64,000 bases of DNA. It comes from Bryobacterales bacterium. Its GTDB lineage: Bacteria; Acidobacteriota; Terriglobia; Bryobacterales; UBA6623. Location of the stretch: assembly GCA_028819255.1 (NCBI GenBank), contig JAPPMB010000015.1, forward strand, positions 139,226 through 203,225, given 5' to 3'. Under the pieces are notes generated by a model. The model saw only the letters and a program-made list of their open reading frames with translations. It was not told the origin of the DNA and searched no databases. Below are positions 50,701 to 59,736 of this stretch, in pieces; the first letter of the stretch is position 1, and the number at the start of each line of letters is the position of its first letter. A program made the translations under genes and the position numbers.

Positions 50701-50826
50701 TGTCTCTGTATGGCCTGAAACTTCGTGCAAGCTGACTCGGTTATTGTCCTTATGTTCGCATTTCCGGACCAGCCGCGTCAAGTCGCCCGGACCTTGCCAC
50801 GGACCGGGCGGCGTCCAAGGGGGATT

Positions 50827-53800
50827 ATGGTGCAATGTTGGGCGATGTCCATCCATCCGGAGCGCTTTGCCGCCGCCAAAGCAACGTCCCCGAAAGTGTC
50901 CGTCGGCCGCAGGTCGGACAGAAGACTCGGATGCCGGTTCCGCCATGCCCTTGCCGTCGCGCTCGCCGCCGTGATCACAGCGCCCGCGATGGCGGCGCCG
51001 GCCTTCAAGATCACCTTCTCGGCAAGCAACCGCGCCCACGGGCGCGTCTGGAACGGTGGCGTGGAAGACGCGAGCAAGCTCCGGTCGCTGCTCGGCTGGC
51101 ACCTCCATGATGACGACCGGATCAACCCACCGGACCGGTGGGTGATCACCACGCAATCGGTCGGAGGCGACGTGGCCTCGCCTGGCGTGGTTCTCGAGGT
51201 CAATTCCCCCGAGGCCGTGCCGTTCACGTTCTTCACCCGGCGGGGCGACACGCAGTTCACGCCGTCCGACATCCCGTACGGGGCGCCCTACCGGCCGAGC
51301 GATCTGAGAAACGACGTGGTGATCGAGCGGGTTCCGTTCCCCACGGTCGTCTCGCTGCCCGACGCGGAGGACGACGATCCGGCTATGCTGCGCGCTCGGG
51401 ACGGGCGCTACTGGATGGCATGGGTGGCGTATCAGACGATTCGGCGCAATGGTCCCTACCTCGACGGGGCTGACCGCATCATGGTCGCCCACAGCGACGA
51501 TGGCCGCATCTGGTCGAGCCCAATCGCCGTGACCGCTCCGGGCGACCACTTCCGGGTCGCACTGGGAGAGGAGGCCGAGGGCGGGATCCTGTGCGTGTAC
51601 TCGCTCCAGAAGGAGTTGGGATCCGGGAACTTCGACCTCTATGCCAAGCGAATCGATGACGGAGTCCGCTCCGACGCGGTTCGGCTGACCGACGATCCCA
51701 GGCCGGACGCGTTTCATGATCTGGCGACAGCCTTGGACGGCACGCTGTTCCTCGTGTGGGCGGGATTCCGGGACGGCCCGGGTGGCGGCCGGCCCCAGAG
51801 CGACATCCTGCTGCGCCGCCTAGTCGGCTCCGAGTGGACACCGGAAGTCAACCTCACGAATTCCCCGGAGGACGATTGGGAGCCCGCGGTGGCCGCAGAC
51901 TCGTCGGGCCGGGCCTGGATCGGCTGGGACAGCTACCGGGAGAACGGCTACGACCTGCTGGTTCGGAGTGTGACCGCCACCAGCGAGGGCGCGACGTCCG
52001 AGGTCTCCGCGACGCCGTTCGCGGAGATGCGCGCCGATGTCGCGGTGGATTCCGCCGACCGGGTCTGGGTCTCCTGGGAGGAAGGCTCGGTGAACTGGGG
52101 CAAGGACTATGGATACGCGAACCCCCGGCATCGGATCCATCTCAAGCAGGGATCGCGCCTCTACGATCCGAGGGGCCCGAGGCTGCCTAGAGCGGCCGTT
52201 CTTGAGAACGGTCGCTGGATGCAGCCCGCGAAGGAGCTGGTCTCGGCCGCTCCGGACTACCTGAATCCGAACCTGTTCCAGAACCCGCGGCTTGCAACGG
52301 ACGGGGACGGAAACGTGTGGGTGCTCCTGCGACACCAGTGGCGACCCGCCGGCCGATGGGGCGGGCATCTGTTCGACTTCTACGCAACCACCTGGGCGGG
52401 GAACGCATGGATTGCCCCCGTCCTGCTCACCGGCAGCACGGGCCGCCAGGACACCGTCGTCGCGGCTGCCGCCGGAGATGGCGGCTCGCTGGTCGCATCC
52501 GTGGTGGGTGACGGCCGGCGGCTGCCGGTCGGCCTGCCGAAGCACCATGACGTTGCCGTGCTGTATCTCGACGGCCGCTTCGTTCCCGGAGAGCGGGGAG
52601 TGGCCGACCTGGAGCCGTTCCGGCCTTCGGAGGCGGCCGGCTATCGGCCCACGCACACCAACGAGGAGGGCGATCTCGCAAGGATCCGCGGTCATCGGAT
52701 CGAATTGGGAGGCAGGAACTGGAAGGTCGTCAGGGGGGACCTCCACCGCCACACGGAGATCTCTATGGACGGAGCCATCGACGGCTCCCTATACGACGCC
52801 TACCGGTATGCGCTCAATGCAGCACAACTGGACTTTCTGGGAGTCAGCGATCACAACTACGGACAGTGGCTCGACACGGACGAGCCCGACGATCCCACGT
52901 CGGACAACGAATTCCAGTTCTGGCGCACACAGAAGTCGGCCGACCTGTTCCACGTTCCCGGACGCTTCACCCCGCTCTACGGCTACGAGCGAACCCCGAA
53001 CTTTCCGCTGGGGCACCGCAACATCTTCCATGCCCGGCGGGGCGTCTTCAGCTTGCGCGTACCGAGGCTGCACGTGCGGGAGATGCCGGAACTGATCGAC
53101 AAGGATCCGCCGAGGCTCTGGGCCTACCTGCGCCGAACCGGAGGCATCGGAATCCCGCACACGCCAGCGACCACCATGGGAACCGACTGGAAGCGGCGCA
53201 ACGACGAAGTCATCCCGGTGACGGAGATCTACCAGGGGGACCGGAACTCGTACGAGACGCAGGGAGGGCCGAGGGCTGCGATTCCCGACGTTCCGGGCCT
53301 GGGCTCGGCCGGTCGTCCCCCCCACCAGCGGGGACTCGTCCAGAACGCCCTCGGTGTCGGGTACCGCATGGGCTTCATCGCATCGAGCGACCACTACTCG
53401 ACGCATATCTCGTACGCGAACCTCATCGTCCCGGAAGGCGTGACGACAAGGGAGCACTTGCTGGATGCGTTCCGAAACCGCCGCACCTATGCGTCCACGG
53501 ACAACATAGCGGTGGATTTCCATGCGGAAGACCGCCACCAGGGATCAGTGATCTCCTCCGCCGAATCACCGGTGTTCACAGTCCGGGTGCGCGGGACGGA
53601 GCCGATCCTCGTGATCGAGGTGATCAAGAACAACCGGGTGGTCTACACGCACCGCGGCAAGGGGGCCCGCGACATCGAGATCAAGTATCGGGACGAGGAC
53701 TTCGCGGACACTTCCATGGGTCCGACGGCGACGATCACCGATTGGTCGAGACCGGAAACAGGGATCCGCGCCCGGCCCAACCCCTACGAGAGCTTCTACT

Positions 53801-53901
53801 ACCTGAGGGTCATCCAAACCTACAGTCGGGACGAGCCTGAGAAGGAGGGGGAGATCGCGTGGTCCTCGCCGATCTTCGTCGAGCGAACGCCTGACCCGTG
53901 A
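50827..53901 (+). CDS. Exported PHP-domain protein with N-terminal propeller-like repeats (DUF3604-type)
   Basis: A 1024-residue protein. ATG 50827 has AAGGGGG just upstream. A basic N-terminus and hydrophobic stretch (FRHALAVALAAVITAPAMAA) make a signal peptide. Residues ~150-560 hold five or six Trp-rich beta-propeller-like repeats (ARDGRYWMAWVAYQ, LDGTLFLVWAGFRD, SSGRAWIGWDSYRE, SADRVWVSWEEGS, GDGNVWVLLRHQW). From ~635 comes a PHP-type metal domain: VRGDLHRHTEISMDG, LDFLGVSDHNYGQW, GGIGIPHTP and MGFIASSDHYSTH, giving the HxH, DH, H and DH ligands. DUF3604 proteins have this C-terminal part; the substrate is unknown (phosphoester or amide cleavage in other PHP enzymes). It is divergent from the mrfAB-like operon. 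Confidence 0.85.
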   Translation: MVQCWAMSIHPERFAAAKATSPKVSVGRRSDRRLGCRFRHALAVALAAVITAPAMAAPAFKITFSASNRAHGRVWNGGVEDASKLRSLLGWHLHDDDRINPPDRWVITTQSVGGDVASPGVVLEVNSPEAVPFTFFTRRGDTQFTPSDIPYGAPYRPSDLRNDVVIERVPFPTVVSLPDAEDDDPAMLRARDGRYWMAWVAYQTIRRNGPYLDGADRIMVAHSDDGRIWSSPIAVTAPGDHFRVALGEEAEGGILCVYSLQKELGSGNFDLYAKRIDDGVRSDAVRLTDDPRPDAFHDLATALDGTLFLVWAGFRDGPGGGRPQSDILLRRLVGSEWTPEVNLTNSPEDDWEPAVAADSSGRAWIGWDSYRENGYDLLVRSVTATSEGATSEVSATPFAEMRADVAVDSADRVWVSWEEGSVNWGKDYGYANPRHRIHLKQGSRLYDPRGPRLPRAAVLENGRWMQPAKELVSAAPDYLNPNLFQNPRLATDGDGNVWVLLRHQWRPAGRWGGHLFDFYATTWAGNAWIAPVLLTGSTGRQDTVVAAAAGDGGSLVASVVGDGRRLPVGLPKHHDVAVLYLDGRFVPGERGVADLEPFRPSEAAGYRPTHTNEEGDLARIRGHRIELGGRNWKVVRGDLHRHTEISMDGAIDGSLYDAYRYALNAAQLDFLGVSDHNYGQWLDTDEPDDPTSDNEFQFWRTQKSADLFHVPGRFTPLYGYERTPNFPLGHRNIFHARRGVFSLRVPRLHVREMPELIDKDPPRLWAYLRRTGGIGIPHTPATTMGTDWKRRNDEVIPVTEIYQGDRNSYETQGGPRAAIPDVPGLGSAGRPPHQRGLVQNALGVGYRMGFIASSDHYSTHISYANLIVPEGVTTREHLLDAFRNRRTYASTDNIAVDFHAEDRHQGSVISSAESPVFTVRVRGTEPILVIEVIKNNRVVYTHRGKGARDIEIKYRDEDFADTSMGPTATITDWSRPETGIRARPNPYESFYYLRVIQTYSRDEPEKEGEIAWSSPIFVERTPDP

Positions 53902-54043
53902 TCCGGTCCGGAGGAGACAAGGGCGCCGCCCCGGGGCAGGCTCCACAGAATTGGCGTCCAGAGCCTCTGAGGAAAGGGGCGGCACAGGTTGGCGGCCGTG
54001 GGGGGCAGCGGGATCCCGATGCACTGCCGGTGCCGGGCCGGCG
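53902..54043. other. Intergenic between convergent genes
   Basis: About 140 GC-rich bases between the PHP gene and the beta-lactamase-fold gene. No T-run terminator was recognised. Confidence 0.45.
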
Positions 54044-55309
54044 TCATTCCAGGAGCGCCTGATAGGCGAGAGTCTGAAAGTCCTGGCGGATGTTGAGGTG
54101 GGTGTACGGCCTGACCTGCGTCATCAGAATGCCGACCAGCTGATCCTGAGGGTCAACCCAGAAAACCGTGCAATACGCCCCTCCCCATCCGTACGTGCCC
54201 TCCCCGCTTGGCATCCCGGAAGGGCCCTGATCGACCGTCACCGAGTACCCCAGGCCGAAGCCGAAGCCCGGCCCTCTCAGCCAGACCGGCTTGTCCCCGG
54301 TGTGATTCGCGGTCATGAGCCGAACTGTGCGCGGACCAAGGATCCGGACCCCGTCGAGCACCCCGCCGTTCAGCATCATCTGGTGGAATCGGAAATAGTC
54401 CGTCGTGGTCGAGACAAGCCCGCCTCCCGCGCTGAAGTAGACATGGGGCTCCTTCACCCAGCGGCTGTTGGAGTCGGGCTTCTCCTGCAGCCTGATCTTG
54501 CCTTCGGCGTCCGGCTCGTAGAGCGCCGCCAGCCGCGGAACCTTCGATGCCGGCAGATAGAAGTGCGTGTCGTGCATTCCGAGGGGCTTGAGGATTCGTT
54601 CCTTCAGGTACACGTCGAGGGTCTTTCCCGACAGCACTTCCACCAGACGCCCGATCACGTCAGTCGCCGGACCGTACTCCCAGTGCGAGCCGGGCTCGAA
54701 GTTCAACGGGAGCCCGGCAAGGGCGGTGACGTAGTCGCCGACGGTGCCATCCGGCTTGCGGTTCGCACGGACTTCGCCGTACAACTCGCGGGTAACGCCC
54801 CGATAAGGATTCGGCAGGCCCGCGGTGTGCGTTAGCAGATGCTGGACGGTGATCTGTCGCGATGCCTCGACGGTTCGGTACGCACCTCGGGCGGAGTCTC
54901 CCGGCCTGACCGGCACGGCCACTTTCATGTCGGCGAATTCCGGGAGGAACTTCGAGACCGGGTCCCGCAACTGGAACCGGCCCTCCTCCCAGAGCATCAT
55001 GGCGGCCACGGAAGCGATCGGCTTGGTCATCGATGCGATGCGGAAGATGACGTCGTTGGACATGTGCGCCTTGGCTTCCACGTCGCGATATCCGAAGCTC
55101 TTGTGGTAGACGATCTTGCCCCGTCGCGCGATCAGACCGACAATCCCGGGAACTTCGCCGTCGTTGACGTATCGCTCCATCGCCTCGTCGACCCGCGCCA
55201 GACGGTCATCCGAGAATCCTTCAGTCTGGTTCTGGGCGCCGACCCGCTCGGTCGGAACGACTGTGAGAATCAAGAGGGCGGCCAGTGGCAGGGCGTGTGT
55301 GCGGTGCAT
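54044..55309 (-). CDS. Beta-lactamase-fold serine hydrolase (class C/esterase type)
   Basis: A 421-residue exported protein (signal HALPLAALLILTVVPTERVG). The nucleophile motif SxxK is in IFRIASMTKPIASVAAMMLW, preceded by GIVGLIARRGKIVYHKSFGY, the usual start of this family. VQHLLTHTAGLPNPY is the conserved helix after it. The second motif, YxN in true beta-lactamases, appears as WEYGPATDVIGRLVEVLSG, as in many esterases. YGWGGAYCTVFWVDP replaces the KTG region. It more likely hydrolyses esters or amides of cell-wall or dietary substrates than beta-lactams. ATG 55309 is chosen for the signal peptide; ATG 55333 is possible. Confidence 0.87.
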   Translation of the reverse strand: MHRTHALPLAALLILTVVPTERVGAQNQTEGFSDDRLARVDEAMERYVNDGEVPGIVGLIARRGKIVYHKSFGYRDVEAKAHMSNDVIFRIASMTKPIASVAAMMLWEEGRFQLRDPVSKFLPEFADMKVAVPVRPGDSARGAYRTVEASRQITVQHLLTHTAGLPNPYRGVTRELYGEVRANRKPDGTVGDYVTALAGLPLNFEPGSHWEYGPATDVIGRLVEVLSGKTLDVYLKERILKPLGMHDTHFYLPASKVPRLAALYEPDAEGKIRLQEKPDSNSRWVKEPHVYFSAGGGLVSTTTDYFRFHQMMLNGGVLDGVRILGPRTVRLMTANHTGDKPVWLRGPGFGFGLGYSVTVDQGPSGMPSGEGTYGWGGAYCTVFWVDPQDQLVGILMTQVRPYTHLNIRQDFQTLAYQALLE

Positions 55310-55434
55310 CGTGTGCTTTCGTGGGGTCGTCATGCGCCAGCGGAGGCAGCGGGAACGTGCCGGGCTGGAACAGTCAGTATGTTGTAGCAGAATCCTCTCC
55401 GCCGGCTGGGGCGAGGGAGCCTTCCGCAACACAG

Positions 55435-55440
55435 TAGACT
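55435..55440 (+). promoter_or_regulatory. Candidate -10 box, leaderless start of a sulfatase
   Basis: TAGACT (4 of 6 matches), eight bases before ATG 55449. No Shine-Dalgarno is present. Confidence 0.45.
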
Positions 55441-55448
55441 CGGATGGC

Positions 55449-56804
55449 ATGGCACGCCGGAGAAACAGTGACGACCCGACCCCGAAACCGGAATCCGGCG
55501 CGACGCCGGGACCCGCCCCGCCAAGGGTCTCGCGCCGTGCTCTGCTAGCGGGGCTGCCGGCTGCGGCCCTGCGGGCACAGGAGCGCGCACCCAATTTCCT
55601 AGTGATCGTGGCGGACGACCACGGCTGGAATGATCTCGGTTGCTACGGACACCCTGTTGCCCGGACACCGCACCTGGACCGGCTGGCCGGCGACGGCGTT
55701 CGGTTCACGCACTGCTACACGACCGCTCCGCTCTGCAGCCCGGGACGCGGTGCCGTCATGACCGGCCTCTACCCGCACGTGTCGGGAGTCACAAGGCTGG
55801 TTCAGGGCGAGGAGGCGGACCGGCTGTCCCTGAATCCGGACATCTGGACATTCGCCCGGGGACTCAATGCATTGGGCTATGAATGCGCCGCCGCGCGGAA
55901 GTGGCATCTCTCGACGGCGGGCGCCGTTCCCCATGGCTTCGATGTGGAATTCCCGAGTCGCGCGACCTATCTGGAACAGTCCGTGTCCTTTCTGGAGCGT
56001 CGCCACGACCGACCGTTCTGCCTGTACTTCTGTCCCACGCACACCCACAGGCCGTACCGCGAGCACAGTGGATTCGAGTACGCGCCCGACGAAGTTGGCG
56101 AATGCCTTCCGCCGTATCTCAAGGACACGCCACAAGTGCGCCAGCACTATGCCTGGTACCTGTCGGAAACCAGCAAGATGGACCACGAGATCGGGCAGCT
56201 CCTGGGCGCCTTGGAACGCAGCGGGGAGATCGACAGAACGGTGGTGGCGTTCATGACGGATCACGGGCCGTCCATGCACCGCGCCAAGTTCTCGCTTTAC
56301 GACTGGGGAACCCGGTCGACCCTGATCTTCCGGGGCCCCGGTGTCGCGGGAAGCGGCCGGGTGGACCTCGGTCTGGCGTCGACGGTCGACATCGCGCCCA
56401 CGCTCCTGAGCCTCGCGGGCGGCACCGCACCGGACGGGTGTCAGGGGATCGACCTCAAGCCTCGTCTTGCGGACCGAGGCGGGAAGCCGAGGGAGCACGT
56501 GTTCGCGGAGCACCACGAAGGAGGGAACCACCTCAGCGCAGTCCGGGGCCGAAGATTCAAGCTCATCCGCAACCACACGCGAGACGAGGCGCTCATCCCG
56601 CCAAGGGTTATCCGCAACTGGCAGCAGATGGACGAGGACACCCTGCGCCAGCCGTATCCCCTGCCGCGCCCCCCCGAGGAACTCTACGACCTGCTGGCGG
56701 ATCCCTTGGAGAGCCGCAACCTTGCAGACAACCCTTCGTACGGCGGCCAGCTCGCCGGGCTCCGCGACAAGCTCGACCACTGGCTGACGGACCCCGCGAA
56801 CTAG
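55449..56804 (+). CDS. Tat-exported sulfatase
   Basis: A 451-residue type I sulfatase. A twin-arginine signal (PRVSRRALLAGLPAAALRAQ) precedes the catalytic domain: NFLVIVADDHGWNDLGCYGH (metal Asp pair) and the formylglycine motif CSPGRGAVMTGLYPH, where the Cys must be oxidised by a separate enzyme not seen in the window. Later conserved segments are AARKWHLSTAG, FCPTHTHRPYREHSGF, TVVAFMTDHGPSMHRAKFSL and a C-terminal ELYDLLADPLESRNLADNPS. It probably removes sulfate from a glycan in the periplasm. Nearby GH51 and a second sulfatase support glycan use. Confidence 0.93.
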   Translation: MARRRNSDDPTPKPESGATPGPAPPRVSRRALLAGLPAAALRAQERAPNFLVIVADDHGWNDLGCYGHPVARTPHLDRLAGDGVRFTHCYTTAPLCSPGRGAVMTGLYPHVSGVTRLVQGEEADRLSLNPDIWTFARGLNALGYECAAARKWHLSTAGAVPHGFDVEFPSRATYLEQSVSFLERRHDRPFCLYFCPTHTHRPYREHSGFEYAPDEVGECLPPYLKDTPQVRQHYAWYLSETSKMDHEIGQLLGALERSGEIDRTVVAFMTDHGPSMHRAKFSLYDWGTRSTLIFRGPGVAGSGRVDLGLASTVDIAPTLLSLAGGTAPDGCQGIDLKPRLADRGGKPREHVFAEHHEGGNHLSAVRGRRFKLIRNHTRDEALIPPRVIRNWQQMDEDTLRQPYPLPRPPEELYDLLADPLESRNLADNPSYGGQLAGLRDKLDHWLTDPAN

Positions 56805-57511
56805 CGCTGCCAACCAACGCGAGTCTGCGGCGAGCGGAAAGCTCGCAGACCCTGGCCCCGTGGGACCGCGCAGCGGCGCGCGTCCTTGCCGCTGACGAGG
56901 AGTGGCGGTTTGCCGGCTCCCTGCTTCTTTTTCGCTGCGAAGCGTCGATCAGGGCGCTTCGGGCAGTTGACACGAATCGAGCATGCGAGGAGGGGATTGC
57001 GCCGGCGACGCAGAAGGTCGCCGGCGGCAAAGCTGATGGAGAGGGACGCGATCATTCGCAGTCTGCCTTGCGCCCGGAAACTGGGGCGTTTCTTGGTGCT
57101 TGACACACTGGACAGGGCCCGGGCCCCGTTGCCGGAGCTGCGCAAGAGCGACGATGAGGCGATGGTCTCTTGCGAGGTGCGTTTTCCGATCATCGGAAAC
57201 GAGGCGAGGATCTCAGCCGTGCTGGACGGAATCGGGTCATTCGAACGGATCGACGGCGGTGACGGACACTGGGCATGATCGGCTCCAGGATTCCCGTCCC
57301 CGCCGGTTTCAGGGCGCAAGAGACGGAGTGTGGTCATGGTATCGGTGACCGGTGACGGCTGGGTGAAGCTCGGTGGCAACCTGTTGTGACGGGTGTCGGA
57401 AACGCGGGCCTCCCGGCGCTCACCTCCGTCGCGGCCTGCGCGCTCACTGAGCCGTCCGACCGGAAGTCGGACCGAGGATGCGCTACCGTTGCGGTAACCG
57501 GCGCCGATCCC
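56805..57511. other. About 0.7 kb without a recognised gene
   Basis: Lies between two plus-strand genes. A long minus-strand frame (57751-56801) and a plus frame (56886-57278) are open, but both look compositionally random (Arg/Ser-rich, no motif). A short piece near 57180-57270 (FPIIGNEARISAVLDGIGSF) looks more protein-like; it has no known relative. Confidence 0.4.
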
Positions 57512-59710
57512 ATGCCCGCCCAAGCACCTCGAAGACATCCTTTTCCGTCGTCCCGGAGCGGGCTCCTCGCGACGCCCCTGACGCCACTCGTCGTGACCTG
57601 CCTCGTGGTCGCCTGCACCGCAACGGGGCCGAATCCGGATGCCGCACCGGTTCAGGCAACGATCCGGATCAACGCGTCCGAGCGCCTCAATGCGGTCAGC
57701 GACCTCCTGTACGGCCAGTTCGCGGAATTCATGTTCGAGAACATCAAGCACGGTATGTGGGCCGAGCTACTCGCGAACCGGGGATTCGAGGACCCGGCCC
57801 CTCCCCCGGCAGCCGCACACTACTGGGAGCGATATCCGGACAACCGAAATCACGCCAACGGCTTTTTCATGAACGGAACAGTGGCCGGCGTGTCCGAGCA
57901 GGGCTACCCGTCCTCGTACGCGAATCGCGCGCAGGTACTGGTGAACTCGCTGCCCGAGCAGATGGGCCACGGGATCTACCAGGCCAACGTGCCCGTCCGC
58001 TCCGGGGTCAGCTACAGAGGCTCGGTCTGGCTGAAAGCCAGCGGAGTCGAGAGGATGGAGGACGGGCTCGAGGCCGGCGGCGCGTTTGATGGCTCCCTGA
58101 GCGTGTCCCTGGAAGAGAACCGCTCGGGCGGAACCGTCTACGCATCGAAGGACCTGGGACCCGTGCCCAACGAGTGGACTCGCTTCGCATTTGATCTCCC
58201 GGTTGAACGATCCGATCCGCTCGCGAGGTTCGCCCTGCGGGTCTTCGGAGTCGGCGTGGTCTGGATAGACCAGGCTTCGCTCATGCCCGGGGACGCCGTG
58301 AATGGAATCCGAGCTGACGTGCTAGAGAAGATCGAAGCACTCCAGCCAGCGTTCGTGCGGTGGCCGGGCGGGAACGTGGCGCAGGACTACCACTGGGAAT
58401 GGGGCGTCGGCCCGCTTGACGAACGTCCGGTGTGGGTCAACATGTCATGGGACAACGATCCCGAGCCGTCCGACTTCGGCACACTCGAATACCTCAGATT
58501 CTGCGAGACCGTCGGTGCAGAGCCCAACATCGTCGTGAACGCCGACGGACGTGGTGCAACCGTGGGGGAGGCCGCGGCGCTGCGCGCCGCCGGCCTAGAC
58601 ATTCGCGACCACTCGCGGCGGGCAACCCCTCAGGAAGCCGCGAACTGGGTCGAATACGTGAACGGGGAATCCTCGACGCAGTTCGGCTCACTGCGCGAGC
58701 GTCACGGGCACTCCGAACCTTTCGGAGTCGTCTACTGGGAGATCGGCAACGAGATCTGGGGCGACTGGGTGCGCGGGCACTCCGATGCTGTCACCTACGC
58801 CGCGACCGCCCGACGCTACATCCGGGCGATGAAGGCGGTCGACCCCTCGATCAGGATCATCGCGGTCGGCGATGAGGATCCGGAATGGAACCGGACCGTG
58901 CTGAAGGAAATCGGCCGCGAGATCGATTTTCTGGCGATCCACCACTACCGGCCCAAGATCGACGACCCGCCGGGATTCCTAGCCCTCATGGCCCGGCCGC
59001 TCCGTTACGAGAGGCTCTACGGCACGATCCGGGAGATGATCCGGGAAATCGTGCCGGGAAGGGAAGTCGGCGTCGCCCTCAACGAGTGGAATACGACGTT
59101 CGGCATTCCGCGTCAGCACACCATGGAGTCCGCGCTGTACGGCGCCCGACTGATGAACGTGTTCGAGCGGCAAGGGGATCTGATTCGCATGAGTGCCGTT
59201 TCCGATCTGGTCAACGGCTGGCCGGGAGGCGTCATTCAGGCGAGCCGCCACGACGTGTTCACCACGGCGACGTATTCGGTCATCGAAGCGTACGTCCGGA
59301 ATCGTGGCGACTGGCGCGTGAAGGCCAACGTCGAGTGCGACCTGACCTATGACACGGGTGACGCTGCGCTTGGCGCAGACGTGCCCGCGCTCGACCTCTC
59401 GGTGACAGTCGCCGACTCCGGAAGCGAACTGTACATCAAGGCCGTGAACACCTCGGCCGAGCGCTCGATTCGGGCAGTCATCGAGGTTCAGGGCGTTTCG
59501 GGCGAGCTGAAGCGCAACGCAACCGTGACCGAGGTCGCTGCGCCGTCCCTGGAAACGGCCAACTCGTTTCGGGAGCCGTACGCCATTGCCGTTCGCGAAT
59601 TGACGGTCCCGGTTGAAGGCCCGCGATTCGAATACACGTTTCCTAGACACTCCGTGACCGTTTTTCGGATCGACGCTCTTCCGGCCGAGCGGTCCGACAA
59701 TGGCCGGTGA
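57512..59710 (+). CDS. GH51-type alpha-L-arabinofuranosidase (lipoprotein)
   Basis: A 732-residue exported glycosidase. The N-terminus ends in a lipobox (VVTCLVVAC), so it is probably anchored. A beta-sandwich/CBM-like part (~70-240, SYRGSVWLKASGVERMED ... VWIDQASLMPGD) precedes the (beta/alpha)8 barrel: LQPAFVRWPGGNVAQDYHWE, WGVGPLDERP, acid/base Glu in VVYWEIGNEIWGDWVRGHSD and nucleophile Glu in GVALNEWNTTFG. A C-terminal beta domain (SGSELYIKAVNTSAERSIRA) closes it. It should release arabinose from arabinan or arabinoxylan-like polymers. Start ATG 57512 gives the lipobox; the frame is open further up. Confidence 0.92.
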   Translation: MPAQAPRRHPFPSSRSGLLATPLTPLVVTCLVVACTATGPNPDAAPVQATIRINASERLNAVSDLLYGQFAEFMFENIKHGMWAELLANRGFEDPAPPPAAAHYWERYPDNRNHANGFFMNGTVAGVSEQGYPSSYANRAQVLVNSLPEQMGHGIYQANVPVRSGVSYRGSVWLKASGVERMEDGLEAGGAFDGSLSVSLEENRSGGTVYASKDLGPVPNEWTRFAFDLPVERSDPLARFALRVFGVGVVWIDQASLMPGDAVNGIRADVLEKIEALQPAFVRWPGGNVAQDYHWEWGVGPLDERPVWVNMSWDNDPEPSDFGTLEYLRFCETVGAEPNIVVNADGRGATVGEAAALRAAGLDIRDHSRRATPQEAANWVEYVNGESSTQFGSLRERHGHSEPFGVVYWEIGNEIWGDWVRGHSDAVTYAATARRYIRAMKAVDPSIRIIAVGDEDPEWNRTVLKEIGREIDFLAIHHYRPKIDDPPGFLALMARPLRYERLYGTIREMIREIVPGREVGVALNEWNTTFGIPRQHTMESALYGARLMNVFERQGDLIRMSAVSDLVNGWPGGVIQASRHDVFTTATYSVIEAYVRNRGDWRVKANVECDLTYDTGDAALGADVPALDLSVTVADSGSELYIKAVNTSAERSIRAVIEVQGVSGELKRNATVTEVAAPSLETANSFREPYAIAVRELTVPVEGPRFEYTFPRHSVTVFRIDALPAERSDNGR

Positions 59711-59723
59711 TCGGGCCGATCGG

Positions 59724-59729
59724 TAGAAT
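59724..59729 (+). promoter_or_regulatory. -10 box, leaderless start of the second sulfatase
   Basis: TAGAAT, seven bases before ATG 59737, with no Shine-Dalgarno. Confidence 0.55.
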
Positions 59730-59736
59730 CGGCGCC

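Noticed and set aside
56801..57751. Minus-strand open frame of 316 codons spanning a 0.7 kb gap.
   Set aside because: Composition is random (Arg, Ser, Pro), it runs into the GH51 gene antisense, and there is no ribosome-binding site or family similarity.
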